Positions 36,255-48,545 of a DNA stretch of 64,000 bases are shown here, in pieces. The number at the start of each line of letters is the position of its first letter. Position 1 is the first letter of the stretch. The notes under the pieces were generated by a model. The model worked only from the letters and a program-made list of their open reading frames with translations, did no database searches and was not told the DNA's origin. The position numbers and the translations under genes were made by a program. Origin of the DNA: Montifringilla adamsi (taxonomy: Eukaryota; Chordata; Aves; Passeriformes; Passeridae); contig JAGGNK010012114.1 of assembly GCA_017590115.1 (NCBI GenBank), positions 62,001 to 126,000 of the forward strand, given 5' to 3'.

Positions 36255-39200
36255 CTTCCCAGGGACACACCAAACACTGTTGAATGACTACAGGAGGCCA
36301 CACACTGGTGAGAGTCTGCCTGGTCAGGACATGCAATAAAAGTGGCTTGAAGCCTGGAAGTATAAGAAAAGAAAAGACAAGCTCATGCTGTGGCTACTTC
36401 TGCTTCCCTAACCTTATGGTTGGTGGAAACATGTAGAAGCAGAGGTGATGTTAATTGTCCTTGCTCTCACCTTAGTTTCACTATAAGTAAGACATATATT
36501 AAGAACTTTTATATGTCTGAAGGTATGAAGCTGTCTGCTAGCTTTCCAGTCTGCTTTTTTTAAACAGAATTTTATATCATAATACAGGTGTTAGAAGTGC
36601 TACTAGAAATGAGCTTTAGGGCTATCAGTAGTTCCTATTACCCCCTTTCTCTTTATTTCTTTCTTGCTTGCTTCTTGCTTGTACAGTATACTTTTAGCAC
36701 TTAATAGAAATAAAATATTTAAAATAGATGTTTATAAACTTAATGTGATTTGTAGGCAGATAAGCATAATGTGAAAGGGCTTAGAGAATTCAAATTTGCA
36801 GAAGGGGTATCAGAAAGAAAAATATTCAGCATGGGGAAAACATGGATTAAAGAGTGTCACAAGGTTGCTTGTGAGAAAGGGGAGAGGAACTCTTAAACAC
36901 AGTGCCAGAATGTCAAGATCTTCACTAGAAAAATGTACTTTCCATCAGACAAGGAATGACAGAGACAGTTCAAATATGTTATACTATTCTGTGGTCAGTG
37001 TGGAAGTGCCAGGGTTGCTGATACTGAAAAAAAATAGGCTTGACAGAGGAAAGTATTTGAGGAAATTCCATAGGGGAAATCCAAACTCAGCTAAAGTACA
37101 AGTCTGCTTCACAAGTTTTCTATGATTAAATACTTTTTGAGACTGGAGAATGGAATTATGTGAAAAGTGTGTATGATGCTCCTTAGTTTACTTTCATTTC
37201 AGAATTGCAAAAGAAAGAGATGCTCTCAACACAGCTTTTCTAATATTCAGACCCAGGAAATTATGTTATCACTACAGAAAACCAGATAAGACAAATATAG
37301 CATGTCACAGGGACATTTTTGTTCTAGTAACTTTCAATTCTGAAGGAAACTCTTGCAGTTTTAAAAGTTGATCTACTAATCCATAAGCATATTTTCCCCC
37401 CAACAGTTTTTTAGACTCAAACCCAACCATTTCTATAATTCCAACCATTTTTTTATTATCATAAACTCTTGTTTGTTTGGTTTTTTGTTTACTTTTATAA
37501 TGCTGATTTGTTTTATTGTTTCATTTCTATTTTGTCTTATGTGTCTTGGCAGCATTAGGACAAGAAATGCTTGATCTTGGAATGATTATTCATATTATTA
37601 TGCAGATGAAGAAAGCCAGGTGAAGAAAAGGTCACTGTAAACTTTTCCTTGCTAGGTTTACAAATATTCCAAGTAGCATATTTGTAACTTCAAGTGTAAG
37701 TATTTTCATCTTTTCATTTTTAGTAATTATATAAACACTAAAACCTGAATGCAAGTATAACCTGAATAGGAGAAATCTATGTCTGCAGTTTTTCAGACCA
37801 TCTAGATTTAGGACTCTCTTTAGTTCCTGTCAGGCAGCTGTTTGGAGCAGGGACCCAGGCATTGTCATTATCCTGCCAAAGAGTTTTGTTCCCACCATTG
37901 ACTGGAGCTGACACTTCTGATCTTGCGCTTACCTCGGTCAGGTCCACACAGCTGTGGGATGTGAAATCCCACTCTGTGCTACTGAGAGCTATTGGGTATA
38001 ATAAGAAGAGGAAGGGCTTCAAAATAAAGATTTTATATCCCAAATATTATATATCCCAAAGACTTTATAACAATAAAAATCAGCAGTTATAGAAGGAATA
38101 AATTTAAGTGTAGTTTGGTTGTGATAATAATTTCTACAGGAATCCATGTAAAACGCAGGAAGTTTGTAAGAAGCATTGTCTTGCTTTTTTGCAAGAGGAA
38201 GAAAAAAAGGTGCCAAAGCAATGCAAATTGAATTCTTCTGGTTATTGCATTCAAACATTAATTATAATTCTAAATTTGCCTCAACCCAAACCATCTGATT
38301 GAATTATATTCTAATTCACAGTATGCAGCTATGAATACTGTGAATTAGAAAAGTGATGAAATCTCAGCATTAAATTTCCTAACTAGCAGGTCTGTCTCTA
38401 AAATGTAAAGCCAATTTTGGATATATTGGTATTTGTAAGGATTGGTCCTCAGCAGATTTAGTTGGAATTTATTCTCTGAAGTGATTAGGTGCTTTTATTA
38501 ATACTACTTTTGGGTGGTGATAACAGACATGTAATGGTCCAGTTTGCTTGCACTCCTGACTTCCTAGAACAGTGTCGTTGATGGAAGTGAACTAGGAAGT
38601 CTGAGCGCTTGTGGCACAACTGTTAATTGCTTTCTGGTTGCTACTGTCATGTTGTAATATTTTCATCACACTTACCTGGTGAATAGAACAGCAGATTTTT
38701 ATTTTTTCTTAAATAATTGTATTTTCTGGTTTAATATACTGAGATAGAGCACTCAAAGGAGGCCATTTAATAAGTCAGGGTTAATATTTTCTACTGAATT
38801 ACACTTTTTGTAGCTTCTCTATTTCCTAGTAAAATATACATTGTTGTGAAGTCTCTTTTCTTGAGATACTGATTACTGATTTATTCATAAGGGTTCTTTT
38901 CTGTATCAGAAAAAACCCTTTGTGATAAACTGCTTCAAGCCAGACAATGTAGGGTTAGTAAGAGGTATAAAAATTATGACCTTACTTTATTGTTTGCCAA
39001 ATTTTATTTCATTGTTCACAAATGGGGAATCTAAAATATCTTTATTGAGCGAAGAAGAGTAGTAATTAATCTTTCAGCCCTCAGATATTACTCATTCATT
39101 TTTCACTGCATTTTATCAAGGTCATCATAACTCCATATTGTAGGTGTTAATACTTATAACTTGTGGGTTTTGTGAATTTTAAAGGTATGTAAAAAAGATG

Positions 39201-40140
39201 AGTATTTTAATTGCTTGTCAGTCAGCAAAATTGCAGATGAAATTACAGGCTAGCGGAAGATGATGGTGATGATAAGTCCTGAGTGAATAAAAGTTCTTGC
39301 AGATGTGAGTCTCATAACTTTATTTCCTTAAACGTCAGTAGAAAAGAAGAGCATGAAAAAACAAATCTTCTGCAATGAAATAACTTCCTTTGGTCCATTG
39401 CAAAAATATGGAAAGCAACCTTGTGCTCAGTGATCTATGGAATCAGGAAAAGCTGAATTTTGTAGATTATCATAGATATCACGAAACTCATACTGCTAAA
39501 AAGGAAGTCTTCTATTGAGAATGAATCTAAGACCATTTTTACATTTTGAATTGGATATGGTTCATCAGTGAAAGGAAACCTATGACAGGCAGGAATTTTT
39601 CCATACCTAAGGTGGTTTCTTTTTGGTCTTTGTCTGCCAATACCATTTCCATTTTGCTCATCTTTTTCTTCACCCACATGTTAATCAATAAATTTTTCTT
39701 CTATTGCTGATGAAAATAGGCTGACTAATAGACAGTATTAGGCCTGTGACAAACATGAACCTACATATTGGACTCGCTGCTCAAGTTTGTCTGATTGCTG
39801 CTTATAGATCTTGATCAGGTCCAGATGAAACTAAACATTATGAACCTGTGCAAAGAGAGATTCTGTTACTGATCTGTCATCAACCTCTAGTCACCTTGAA
39901 TGAGCTGATAAGACAAATGGTGTCTTAGAAAATAATATCTAAATCCTTGCATGCCATCACTCTCAAGCACACTTTCTAACAGAGGCTGGGTGTCTTAAAA
40001 GTCTTTATTCTCATATAGTTTGGAGACATTTAATATGCTACAGACCTTGGAGATTGTCACTCAGTGACTGAAGGTCACTTCACTCATTGTTCTGATATCT
40101 ATCATAAGAATTTCTTTTCCATGTCCTCACCTACTTCTTC
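36255..40140. other. Unique non-coding sequence, no gene seen
   Basis: About 3.9 kb of AT-rich sequence with no recognised repeat family. A perfect 16-bp-arm inverted repeat lies at 38309-38350. Frames are short and lack motifs. Confidence 0.5.
38309..38350. repeat. Perfect inverted repeat, 16-bp arms, 10-base loop
   Basis: Arms at 38309-38324 and 38335-38350 are exactly complementary (TTCTAATTCACAGTAT and its reverse complement). The loop is GCAGCTATGA. Confidence 0.93.
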
Positions 40141-40142
40141 TT

Positions 40143-40737
40143 TGTTGTGGTTTATCCCTAGCCAGGAACTAAGCCCTACTCAGCCACTTTCTCACTTACC
40201 CACAGTAGGATGGAAAGGGGAATAAGAAGAGGAAGATTGAAAAAACTCATATCTTAAGATAAAGACAGTGCCATATGTAATACAAAAGCTGTGCAAAAAG
40301 GTGAAGCAAAACAAAGAATTAATTCCCCTCTTCCCATGGGCAGGCAGGTGTTCATCCACCTCCAGGAAAACTGGGCTCCATCCTGTGTAATGCTTTCTCA
40401 GGAAATCAAACACCATCACAGAGTGTCCCCTCCTTTCCTCTTCTCCCCACAGCTTTACATGCTGAGCATGGCCTGTCTGGTCTGGAATGTCCCCTTGGAT
40501 CAGTTGGAGAGAGCTGTCATCTCCCAGGTGCGTCCCTTCTCAACTCCTCATGCACCCACAGCATGGCTGCTGGTGGGGTGGGCTGGGGAGCAGAAAAGGC
40601 CTTGGCTCTGTGGAGCCTTGCCAGCAGTAATAAAAACATCCCTGTCTTATCAACACTGTTTCCAGCACAAATACAAACCATAGCCCCACACAAGCTACTG
40701 TGATGAAAATAACTCTATGCCAGCTAAAACCAGCACA
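40143..40737 (-). mobile_element. Solo LTR, near full length (ERVL-like type)
   Basis: A 595-base minus-strand LTR. The minus-strand 5' end is TGTGCTGGTTTTAGCTGGC, and the 3' end closes ...AAACCACAACA, giving the TG...CA ends and imperfect terminal inverted repeats (TGTGCTGGTTT against TGTTGTGGTTT). Conserved blocks include 'gtgttgataagacagggatg', 'aaggccttttctgctcccca', a degenerate TATA region (GCATGTAAAGCTG near 40450) and 'acctgcctgcccatgggaag'. I associate this order with passerine ERVL-type LTRs. The flanking bases (TTCTT and TCATT) do not form a perfect duplication. No internal retroviral sequence adjoins either end. Confidence 0.85.
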
Positions 40738-40868
40738 TCATTCCATGATACATGTAGTGATTTTTATGGCTATCAGCTCTCAGATAAAGGAGATGTTGGT
40801 TCTAAGGAAGATTAAGGTCAAAGCTCGCCTGACTGCAAAGGAAAAACTGTAATGCTGAGAGCAACAAG

Positions 40869-41106
40869 ATCACAGACTCATCAAATCAAAACTGGTTTAG
40901 GTAGAAGGCACCTTAAACACCATGTGGTTCCAAGTCCCATGCCATGGGCAAGGAGACCTCCCACAACACTAGGCTGATTGAAATCTCATCCATCCTGGTC
41001 TTGAATACCTCCAGGGATGGAGCATCAACAATTTCTATGGGCAACTGGTTCCAGTACCTCACTACCCTCTGGCTTGGATCACCACATACATTTGCTTTTT
41101 TAATCA
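40869..41106 (-). mobile_element. CR1 LINE 3' end with ORF2 tail
   Basis: A minus-strand CR1 3' end of about 240 bases. Within it, a minus-strand frame reads VVRYWNQLPIEIVDAPSLEV, then FKTRMD, the well-known C-terminal motif of CR1 ORF2, so the last part of the coding region and a short 3' UTR remain. Plus-strand markers are 'gtttaggtagaaggcacctt' and 'gtcttgaatacctccaggga'. It is 5'-truncated and non-functional. Confidence 0.88.
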
Positions 41107-41109
41107 TTA

Positions 41110-41815
41110 AATGGAAAATTATCAGCTATTTTTAATATATGCTATTAGCATGTCTTTCTACATGCATTAAACCATTCAGTAAGGAGAACAGAAATGCACC
41201 AGCAGATGAACAAGCTCTGAGATAATCTTGCATTTGTTTAAAAGAGAAGAAAAATTCCTTTGGCATTTTTGGTATGGAAATTGTTTGATAAACAGCAGTT
41301 TATATTGAGCTAACTGGAAAACTTGAACTAATACTGTTCAAATGTGAGCTTAACTACTTTAGTTTTCAAAGGGGAAATGACATATGTAAATCAAAGGTAG
41401 TCCCAACAACAGTAAATGAAATTACTGTGCCTTACAACTCTAAATTACTCACATAATGCAAGCAACTCTAATCCTAAATATGTTCAAGAAATAGAATTGA
41501 AAAAGAAATATTTTTGTATGAAGAAATATGGAATTCCTTTAGATGGAGGAATGCTTACATTGCATCAACTCTGGGACAAAAAAATGCATCACAATATTTT
41601 TATCTGATATGTAGTCTCTGATACTTGAGATAAGTGGCATTATTCAATAACTCAGTTGAAATTGTCAGCTAAGGTTCCCACTAATAGAATTGTAAAATCA
41701 CTTTGACTGTGATTTAATGCAAAATCCACCTGGATTATGTAGTTAATACTCCATGCTGCACATTGCCAGTTCACATCAGACAACCAGGGTTACCAACCCA
41801 AATAAATCTGAAGCA
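41110..41815. other. Unique AT-rich sequence, no gene seen
   Basis: The spacer between two CR1 copies, with no element or exon recognised. Confidence 0.5.
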
Positions 41816-41821
41816 GTTTAT

Positions 41822-42605
41822 ATAATCACAGAACGGCTTGGACTGGAAGGGACCTTTAAAGGTCATCCAGTCCTACCCTGTTAATCTGGGCAGAGTCATC
41901 TTGCACTAGATCAAGATTCTCAAAGCCCTGTACAGCCTGGCCTTTAATGTTCCCAATGATGGGGCATCCACAACTTCTCTGGGAAACCTGTTCAAGTGCC
42001 TCACCATCCTCTTTGTTAAAACTTCCTCATTTCCAATCTAAACCTGTGAACCTAAATCCTTTTTCAGTTTAAGACTTGCCCTTTATCTTGTCACTATAGG
42101 TCTTCGTGAATAGTCACCCTCTACCTTTCTTACAGACCCTTTTGATAGTGAAAAGATTGCAGTAGCTCTCCCTGGAGCCTTCTCTTCTCCAGTTATTTCA
42201 GACTTTAATTATAGGAGAGGTATTCTAGATGCTTTTTTGTGATGTATCCTCTGGATTCATTCCAAGAGGTCCCCATCTTTCCTGTGCTGGGGACCCCAGA
42301 GCTGAACACGGCGCTCCAGGTGCAGAGCCAAGGGGCAGAACCCGCTCCCTCACTCTGCTGGCCACCCTGCTTTGGTTGCAGCCTGGGTTTGGACTGGCTT
42401 TCTGGGCTGCCAGTGTGCATTGATGGCTCATGTCCAATTTTTCATCCACCAGCGTATTGGGTCTGTCTGAGATGGAGTTAATTTATCAGGAAGAACATTG
42501 TGGGTGAGCATTGTGAAAGGCCTTATAGAAGCACAGATAGATGACGTCTGTAGTTGTTCCCTGGGATTCCGATACAGTCACTCCATGACAGAAAGTCGCT
42601 AGAGT
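41822..42605 (-). mobile_element. CR1 LINE, long 3' part with a small intrusion
   Basis: A minus-strand CR1. The plus strand runs 'aatcacagaacggcttggac', 'tggaagggacctttaaaggt', 'gatggggcatccacaacttc', 'tcttctccagttatttcaga', 'gctggggaccccagagctga' and 'aatttttcatccaccag'. A stretch of about 30 bases (42457-42486, 'tattgggtctgtctgagatg' and onward) does not belong to CR1. CR1 antisense sequence then resumes with 'gtgaaaggccttatagaagc', 'acagatagatgacgtctgta' and 'cagtcactccatgacagaaa'. Some CR1 sequence between the two parts is deleted. Confidence 0.88.
42457..42486 (+). mobile_element. Short LTR-start-like fragment inside CR1
   Basis: The string 'tattgggtctgtctgagatg' followed by GAGTTAATTTATCAGG resembles the first 30 bases of passerine LTRs that begin TGGGTCTGGCTGGGATGGAGTTAA. 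It sits exactly where the surrounding CR1 is interrupted. It is too short for firm assignment. Confidence 0.4.
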
Positions 42606-45600
42606 GTGTTATGTATTTATGTTCAATGTTGCCTGTTACATTTATTACATAAATGCATATGTATTTATGTTCAATGTTATTGATTACAAGCGGGCTACAT
42701 GCTATTAGGCTACATGCTTCTCTGTGCCAGAGAAGCAGAAGTGGGATGTGAAGTGGGATATTACTGAGGAAATCCATACATAGCACTATTTCTTGCTATA
42801 GCACCATTTTAAAGATAAGATTTTTGATATATATATAGGGCCAGATTTTGCACGAACTGGATGTGTGTGTTCCTGATGGGATGGGCAGCATCCTCTGCGT
42901 ATTCTTCTATGCTCTCTCTCCATGCTTAGGAAAGGTTTGGAAGCAGTATCACATTTTCAGATTCAGTTCTGATTCACTATGGTTATGCATGTTGTTTGGG
43001 GTTGAATTAGAATGAAATATAAGCACAAAACTGGTAAATCAAAAGGAGAGAAAAATGGCAAGGGAATATAATTTAACACGAACAATTACCTCTAGTGTCT
43101 CAAGATTTTGAGAATTTTGAAAAGGGAGGGAATTTCACAATATGTTTTGGTCAGAAAATACTTTCTTTTTTCAATTTGTAGACGTTTAATAAATTTCTGC
43201 TCTAAAGAAAGCAGGTTGTGGGAGTGGTTTGTATAGTGTTTTCAGAGTGTGGTGTTCCATTTCTCACAAAAATTTTCTCCATTTATACTTACCTCCATCA
43301 GAATCTCTCAGTATCCATATAATTCCAGTCTTACTGAATGTATTTCATGCTTCATATTGCTTAGTTAGAAGTGAGAAACTTTAACTTAATTGCAGATATT
43401 CATTGGTGTCTGAAGATACTGTCCATTTTCACACAGTCTCTTGTCTCTTCACATATTCAATTTTCCATTAAGAAGAAATACTGTAAGTAGATTTTTAGGT
43501 ATTTTTCTTGAATGAGAAAGAAAATCATTCTTGTAAATAATTCATGTAAATTTTTTTATAAATAATACAGACCCTGGATTAAGATTTGATGCCATAGTCA
43601 TGAGTCATATACAATAACATTGTAAATGAGATAACTGCAGCATTATATTCTCTGGGCAGACTTAACAGATTCAGTCAAACTCTAGCAAGATATTGTAGCT
43701 GACATTTCCCTATTTCTTTCAGAAAAGCCTTTATAAATCCTCAGTTTGCATATTGGACCTGATTAAGTCCCAATAGAGAAAATCCTAGATTTAGTGGTTT
43801 TAATTTCCTAAATTACTGAGTAGGAACCAAACTTTATCCTCAAATTTTACTAAGATACTCTATCAGCCTTCTTTCTTATTCACTTTTCCTAATAAAGGAA
43901 ACCTACTAATGTTCCTAACAAATGTTAACTTACAATGTCTCCAGACGATATGTAAAGGTGACCTGATTATTTTGTTTTTTTCTATTTATTATTGTGTGAT
44001 TCCTGACAATGTGGAATTGTCTTTCTTTATTTCTCAATGAATTTTACAGAAAATAATTATTTATCTATCAGAAGATATGTTTTTGACACTTTCCCCAGCC
44101 TCTTGCTTATTAGTGCAAATGTCTCAAACTGTACTAATGTCCTTGAAGGTCTCCTGTTGACTAGTTCTGTTATTAAACACTGATACACTGTGCCCTCTAT
44201 AGAATTTTGGATGTCTCCTAAAGGACAGTCAGTGCCTAGAGATGAAATATCCAGGCAGATTTAAACAGTGACCTCATAGGATACTCCAAAAATGTCAACT
44301 CCCAGAAGTCTACCATCCTTATTTAAGAAAGCCCTTTTTCCTTCACAGAAAACAGAAGTGTTTCAGTGGTGCAACCTCATGTGCAGAGGCTTTTTCCTCT
44401 TCAGTACACATAATTGTGGTGTCTTCTATAAGATTGCATAGCAATGTGTATTTCTTGGGTGATTCTTGCACCCCATTGCTTTGTATAGGTTTATGTCACT
44501 TAAGAGAGTGGAACAGAAACCTTTTTAGGAAAAACATCTCCATAAAGTCAAGATACTTAACAATTTAAAATATTATATGGAATTTTATAAATTTTCTCAA
44601 TTTATTTTTAGCTTCAGATTGGCTTTCAGTTCTGGGGCACCTACTAGACATTTCAGGAGACCTAAATTTTCTGACTTCATTTGCTGTTTTATAAGTAGTC
44701 TACTTCATCACAGGGAAATATTTAAAGCTAACTGCATTTTTGACACAAAGGTAATCTGTCCTTTTGAAATATTTCAGATACAAAGATTAATAAATTACAC
44801 ATGTTGCTATAGCAACTATGAATCAAAGTATAGTAAGTCTAGACAGTGCTATTCATGCCCTTTGAAAAGAAAATCAAATACAAATATCAAGTTTTTGATT
44901 CATGCTGCCTAGAATAATTTAGTAAAAATTAAAACAATAGTGATTTATTTTACCCTGGTCTCTCTACTTGTAGAATTATTTTTAAAGGCTCATGTTTAAA
45001 CACTCATGTTTTTTCCTGTGTATGTTAACATGTTGTGCTCTCATATTTTTTTAGTGTCCCTTATGGGCCTTTGTAAAGTAAAAAAAAATTCTGATTCAAC
45101 GGTGACATGAAAAAAAATCATTAGTATAATGGTCAACTATTTCTTAATCAATAATAGACACAAGTGATTTTCACCTATGGGACAGGTGAATGCAAAATGT
45201 CCTTGAAAATAAATTGGCTCCCTTACGTTACTAATTTTATAGAAAGTCTAGGATGAAATCTATGCCTTAAAGTCAGCTCTCTAGCCTCAAATGATGGTGA
45301 TGACTCAGTCTAAGAGAAGGATTGACCAGGTGAAAATACCATGGGCCATGTACCACTTCTCTTTTACATTTCACTAGGTGTGCTTTGTTTGCATTTGCAA
45401 AATAAAAAGGCAAGTGTTTTAAAAACTGTTTCCAATTAATTTGTACTATCTGTGAAAATTGTGGCAGGTGGGATAGTTTCTAGTGAAATACACCAAAATA
45501 AAAGGAAGCGTCTGTCATGGATTTTGAGTGCTACTTAGTAAATATTTGTTGTAACAGCAAAGGCATGAAATTATTTTCCCATGAGAACTGTAACTCCTGA

Positions 45601-46584
45601 GTTTAAAAATAACCTCTGCCCAGGAAATGAGTGACAGTGAAGAGATTACAACATAATATTCACTCATGAGTGGCATGGAAAAAGTGAATGAAATTTTTTT
45701 CACGGTATGAAAACAAGGGAGCATCACATGAAGTAGCAAGACAGTGTTTTCAAAATAAAGAGGAAATTGTTTTTCAGTAAATGTGTAAAGTTCTTTCCAC
45801 ACAGCACATGAATGCCTGAAGATTACAAAGATTACAAAGATTGCCTGAAGGTGTTCAAAGCAATTGAAAAATGAATTGGGAAAAATTGAGTGTGCTTGGT
45901 TAAACACAGAGATGAGACATTTGGCTTAGGAGGTCCTACAGTTAAAATCATGGAAACTGGAAGGGGCTTTGGAGAAGTTTTGTTTTGTAATAATTCGGTT
46001 TCTTATACTTCTCCTTAGGTGGTCCCTGTTAATCATTCTTAGAGAAAGCTTACTGTGCATTATAGATAATAGGTGCGCCCTTGTAAGGCATTTTTTAATG
46101 TTTATTATGCCAAGCAGTGATAACAAGGATGAGAGAAGAAAATAAAAGAGAAGAGGGATTTAAAAGTATTTTTAAAAGAATGTGCATTTTAGCAGCACCT
46201 TATTCTGTCAAATTAGTATGATTTTTTTATGTACTTTTCTCCAGGTGTTTGTGTTTGGTGGTTTTGATTTCCATAAAACCAGGGATAGAATCCATACTGC
46301 TCTAAAATTAGAAGGAGGCTTAAGACTTTTTCCCTCAGAAATATTGGATCCAATTTTCTGCGTGCAGAAGACCTTGTCTCTGAAACATTTGGGAAAATTA
46401 CATTTTTGCAAAATGTATTTAATGTTATGTTCTTAATCTGTTTTTTCTGTAAAGGAGAGCTGTAGTCAACATTCAGTTAAAAATTTGGAATATATGGTCA
46501 AAATATTGGGCACTTTCTAGGAGCTGATACATAGCTAGTCTGTGAGTAATCGAAAACTAGACCCACATATCTCTTACATGATGA

Positions 46585-46611
46585 ATTTTGTTAGCTGGAA
46601 ACTAACAAAAT
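46585..46611. repeat. Inverted repeat, 10-bp arms
   Basis: ATTTTGTTAG at 46585-46594 pairs perfectly with CTAACAAAAT at 46602-46611, around a 7-base loop. Confidence 0.8.
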
Positions 46612-46755
46612 GATGAGATTTCCAAGGAGCACAGAAAGTATGGAGATAAGCTAAGACCTTTAGTACTTTGCCTTGCCTTCTCCTTACATTAGCCATTTGT
46701 TCTGCCTTGACAAAAATGGGACTGAAAGAATAACGATGAAAAATGAGATTCCAAC

Positions 46756-46786
46756 AAAAAAACTTCCAGGGTTTGGAAGTTTTTTT
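46756..46786. repeat. Inverted repeat, 13-bp arms, 5-base loop
   Basis: AAAAAAACTTCCA (46756-46768) pairs exactly with TGGAAGTTTTTTT (46774-46786). The shape resembles a terminator hairpin, but in nuclear vertebrate DNA this is probably incidental. Confidence 0.9.
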
Positions 46787-46984
46787 AAAGTAGAAGTTAC
46801 TTGAATACAGAATGAGAACTTACATAGTAATAGTTGCTTCCCTGTCCACACTTTTGTCCAATTTGTAAAATGTAAATATAGTAATATCAGTATAGAATTC
46901 AGTTTAACAAGAATTAATTTGTCCTCATAAATGTTTGACTAATCCTATTGACAGATGTAAGTTATGGAATCAGAGAATTCTCTC

Positions 46985-47036
46985 TATATGTATATATATG
47001 TACATATGAATAAAAAAAAAATAAAAATATATATGG
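46985..47036. repeat. AT-rich low-complexity tract
   Basis: Alternating TATATG/TATATA sequence followed by a run of A and ATATATAT. Confidence 0.85.
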
Positions 47037-48204
47037 GATGGGAGAAAAGAGGCAATAAATGAAAAGCTCTAGGTTGCCCATATAGCTGAAAGTATCAAAG
47101 ATGTTTTCTTCAGATGACATATCATTTTCTAGGAGTAGCTAAGTAAAAACTCTTCTGCATTTTCCAAAGCTGTGTGGGCTGGCATGCTGACCTTAAAAAG
47201 GCCCATCCACAAATTCCCATAGTAAATTAATCCCAAATAATTAAGAGATCTGTCTAGGCAGAAAGGGATGAAGATGGGGATATTTCCCTACTCAGAGCCT
47301 ATTGGTGGAGCTAACACCAGTCTCAGACTCAACAGTCCCAGCTGTCAACTTCCAGCTCTCATTAACTGAATGAAGTTCAGATATTTTCTGGGAATGCAGC
47401 TTTTCTATGATTTACATCTTTGTGCTGGGGAATCTGGGTGCTTACTGAATCCTTTTGTTTTACAGATAGAAAGAAACAAGGCTGTGGCACCAGTGACAGT
47501 TCAGTGATCTCTATGTCCTATCAGGATTTGTCACAACACACTGCAATGCAGCATGCATCAACAGAACAAAGTGTCCTGGTTTGTAGATGTTTCAAGGTCA
47601 TTTTAAGATTTCTTGGGTGTGTTGGATGACAGCAACACAAGAAAAACATTGATATCAAATTCTTAACTGTGAATCAAACCCCCCAAACTCTCTTTTCTTC
47701 CTGATCAGGAAACTCAACTGTATCTGGCCTCTGCAATGACTGCTGTCAAAAAAGCTGTACTCATTTTTACCAGATCCTTGCTGAATCTGTACAGCAACTG
47801 TTTGAGGCACAAACCAAAAATTTCTTGAGGTGAGCACTGCACCCGGCATTGTGGCAATTCTGTTTGGATTCTTGAAGCAATTTATCATCTAAACATTTTT
47901 TTTAGCACTTGGACAACAGAATTTGAGGAAGTGGAGTATTTTCATTCACATTGCTCAAATCTGCATTATAGATTTAGCAGATACTTTTACATCATTAGCA
48001 GAACAAGGCACCAGATTGTTCATATTGCTGCATCATACTCACTAAAGTCCTATACTTTATGGAAAAGGTTGCTATGTCCACTGAGGATGAAAGCAGTCTC
48101 TTCAGGACAAGAGACCATGTTGTTGTGTGCCAATCAAATTATGAAATTATCTCCAAAAATCATCTGACATACATTAGATTTTTTTCCTTGTAGTACTTGT
48201 TTTT

Positions 48205-48545
48205 GAATTTAAGCAACTTCATGAAATCCTGGTGGCTGTCTTGCATTATCTCCCTGTCATCCTCCGCATGTGTGTCATCCATAGGAGGATCTGTTCCATG
48301 ATCTTCCGAGACACAAGAGGTAAGGTTGACAGGTCAGTAATTCCCAGGGTTCTCTTTTCGACCATTTTTGTTAATGGGTGAAATATTTCCCTTTTTCCAC
48401 CCAGTTGGGACTTTGCCTGACTGCCATGACTTTTTGAGTATCATGGAGTGGCTTGGCAACTACATCAGCCAATTCCCTTAGGACTCTGAGGTCCATGGAT
48501 TTATATGTGTAGACTTAAGTGTCTAAAAGTGGCCTGTCTTAGAGA
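48205..48545 (-). mobile_element. CR1 LINE internal fragment
   Basis: A minus-strand CR1 fragment from upstream of the usual 3' end. The plus strand shows 'ggatctgttccatgatcttc', 'gaggtaaggttgacaggtca', 'gtaattcccagggttctctt', 'ttgcctgactgccatgactt', 'atggagtggcttggcaacta' and 'agccaattcccttaggactc', in the antisense CR1 order. Both ends are truncated and no 3' tail is present. Confidence 0.82.

Larger units (their letters stand above)
42610..48200. other. Unique non-coding sequence, no gene seen
   Basis: About 5.6 kb of AT-rich DNA with no transposable element recognised. Small structures noted are a 21-base direct repeat (42610-42630 and 42658-42678), hairpins at 46585-46611 and 46756-46786, and an AT-rich tract at 46985-47036. 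A 130-codon minus-strand frame (45515-45907) begins at GTG rather than ATG and has no motif. Confidence 0.5.

Noticed and set aside
45515..45907. 130-codon minus-strand frame
   Set aside because: It starts at GTG, is rich in F/S/L as expected for T-rich DNA, and shows no motif.
45926..45990. 'AAAATCATGGAAACTGGAAGGGGCTTTGGAG', considered as a CR1 3' end
   Set aside because: Only a short stretch resembles the CR1 tail, and the following bases do not match the expected block order.
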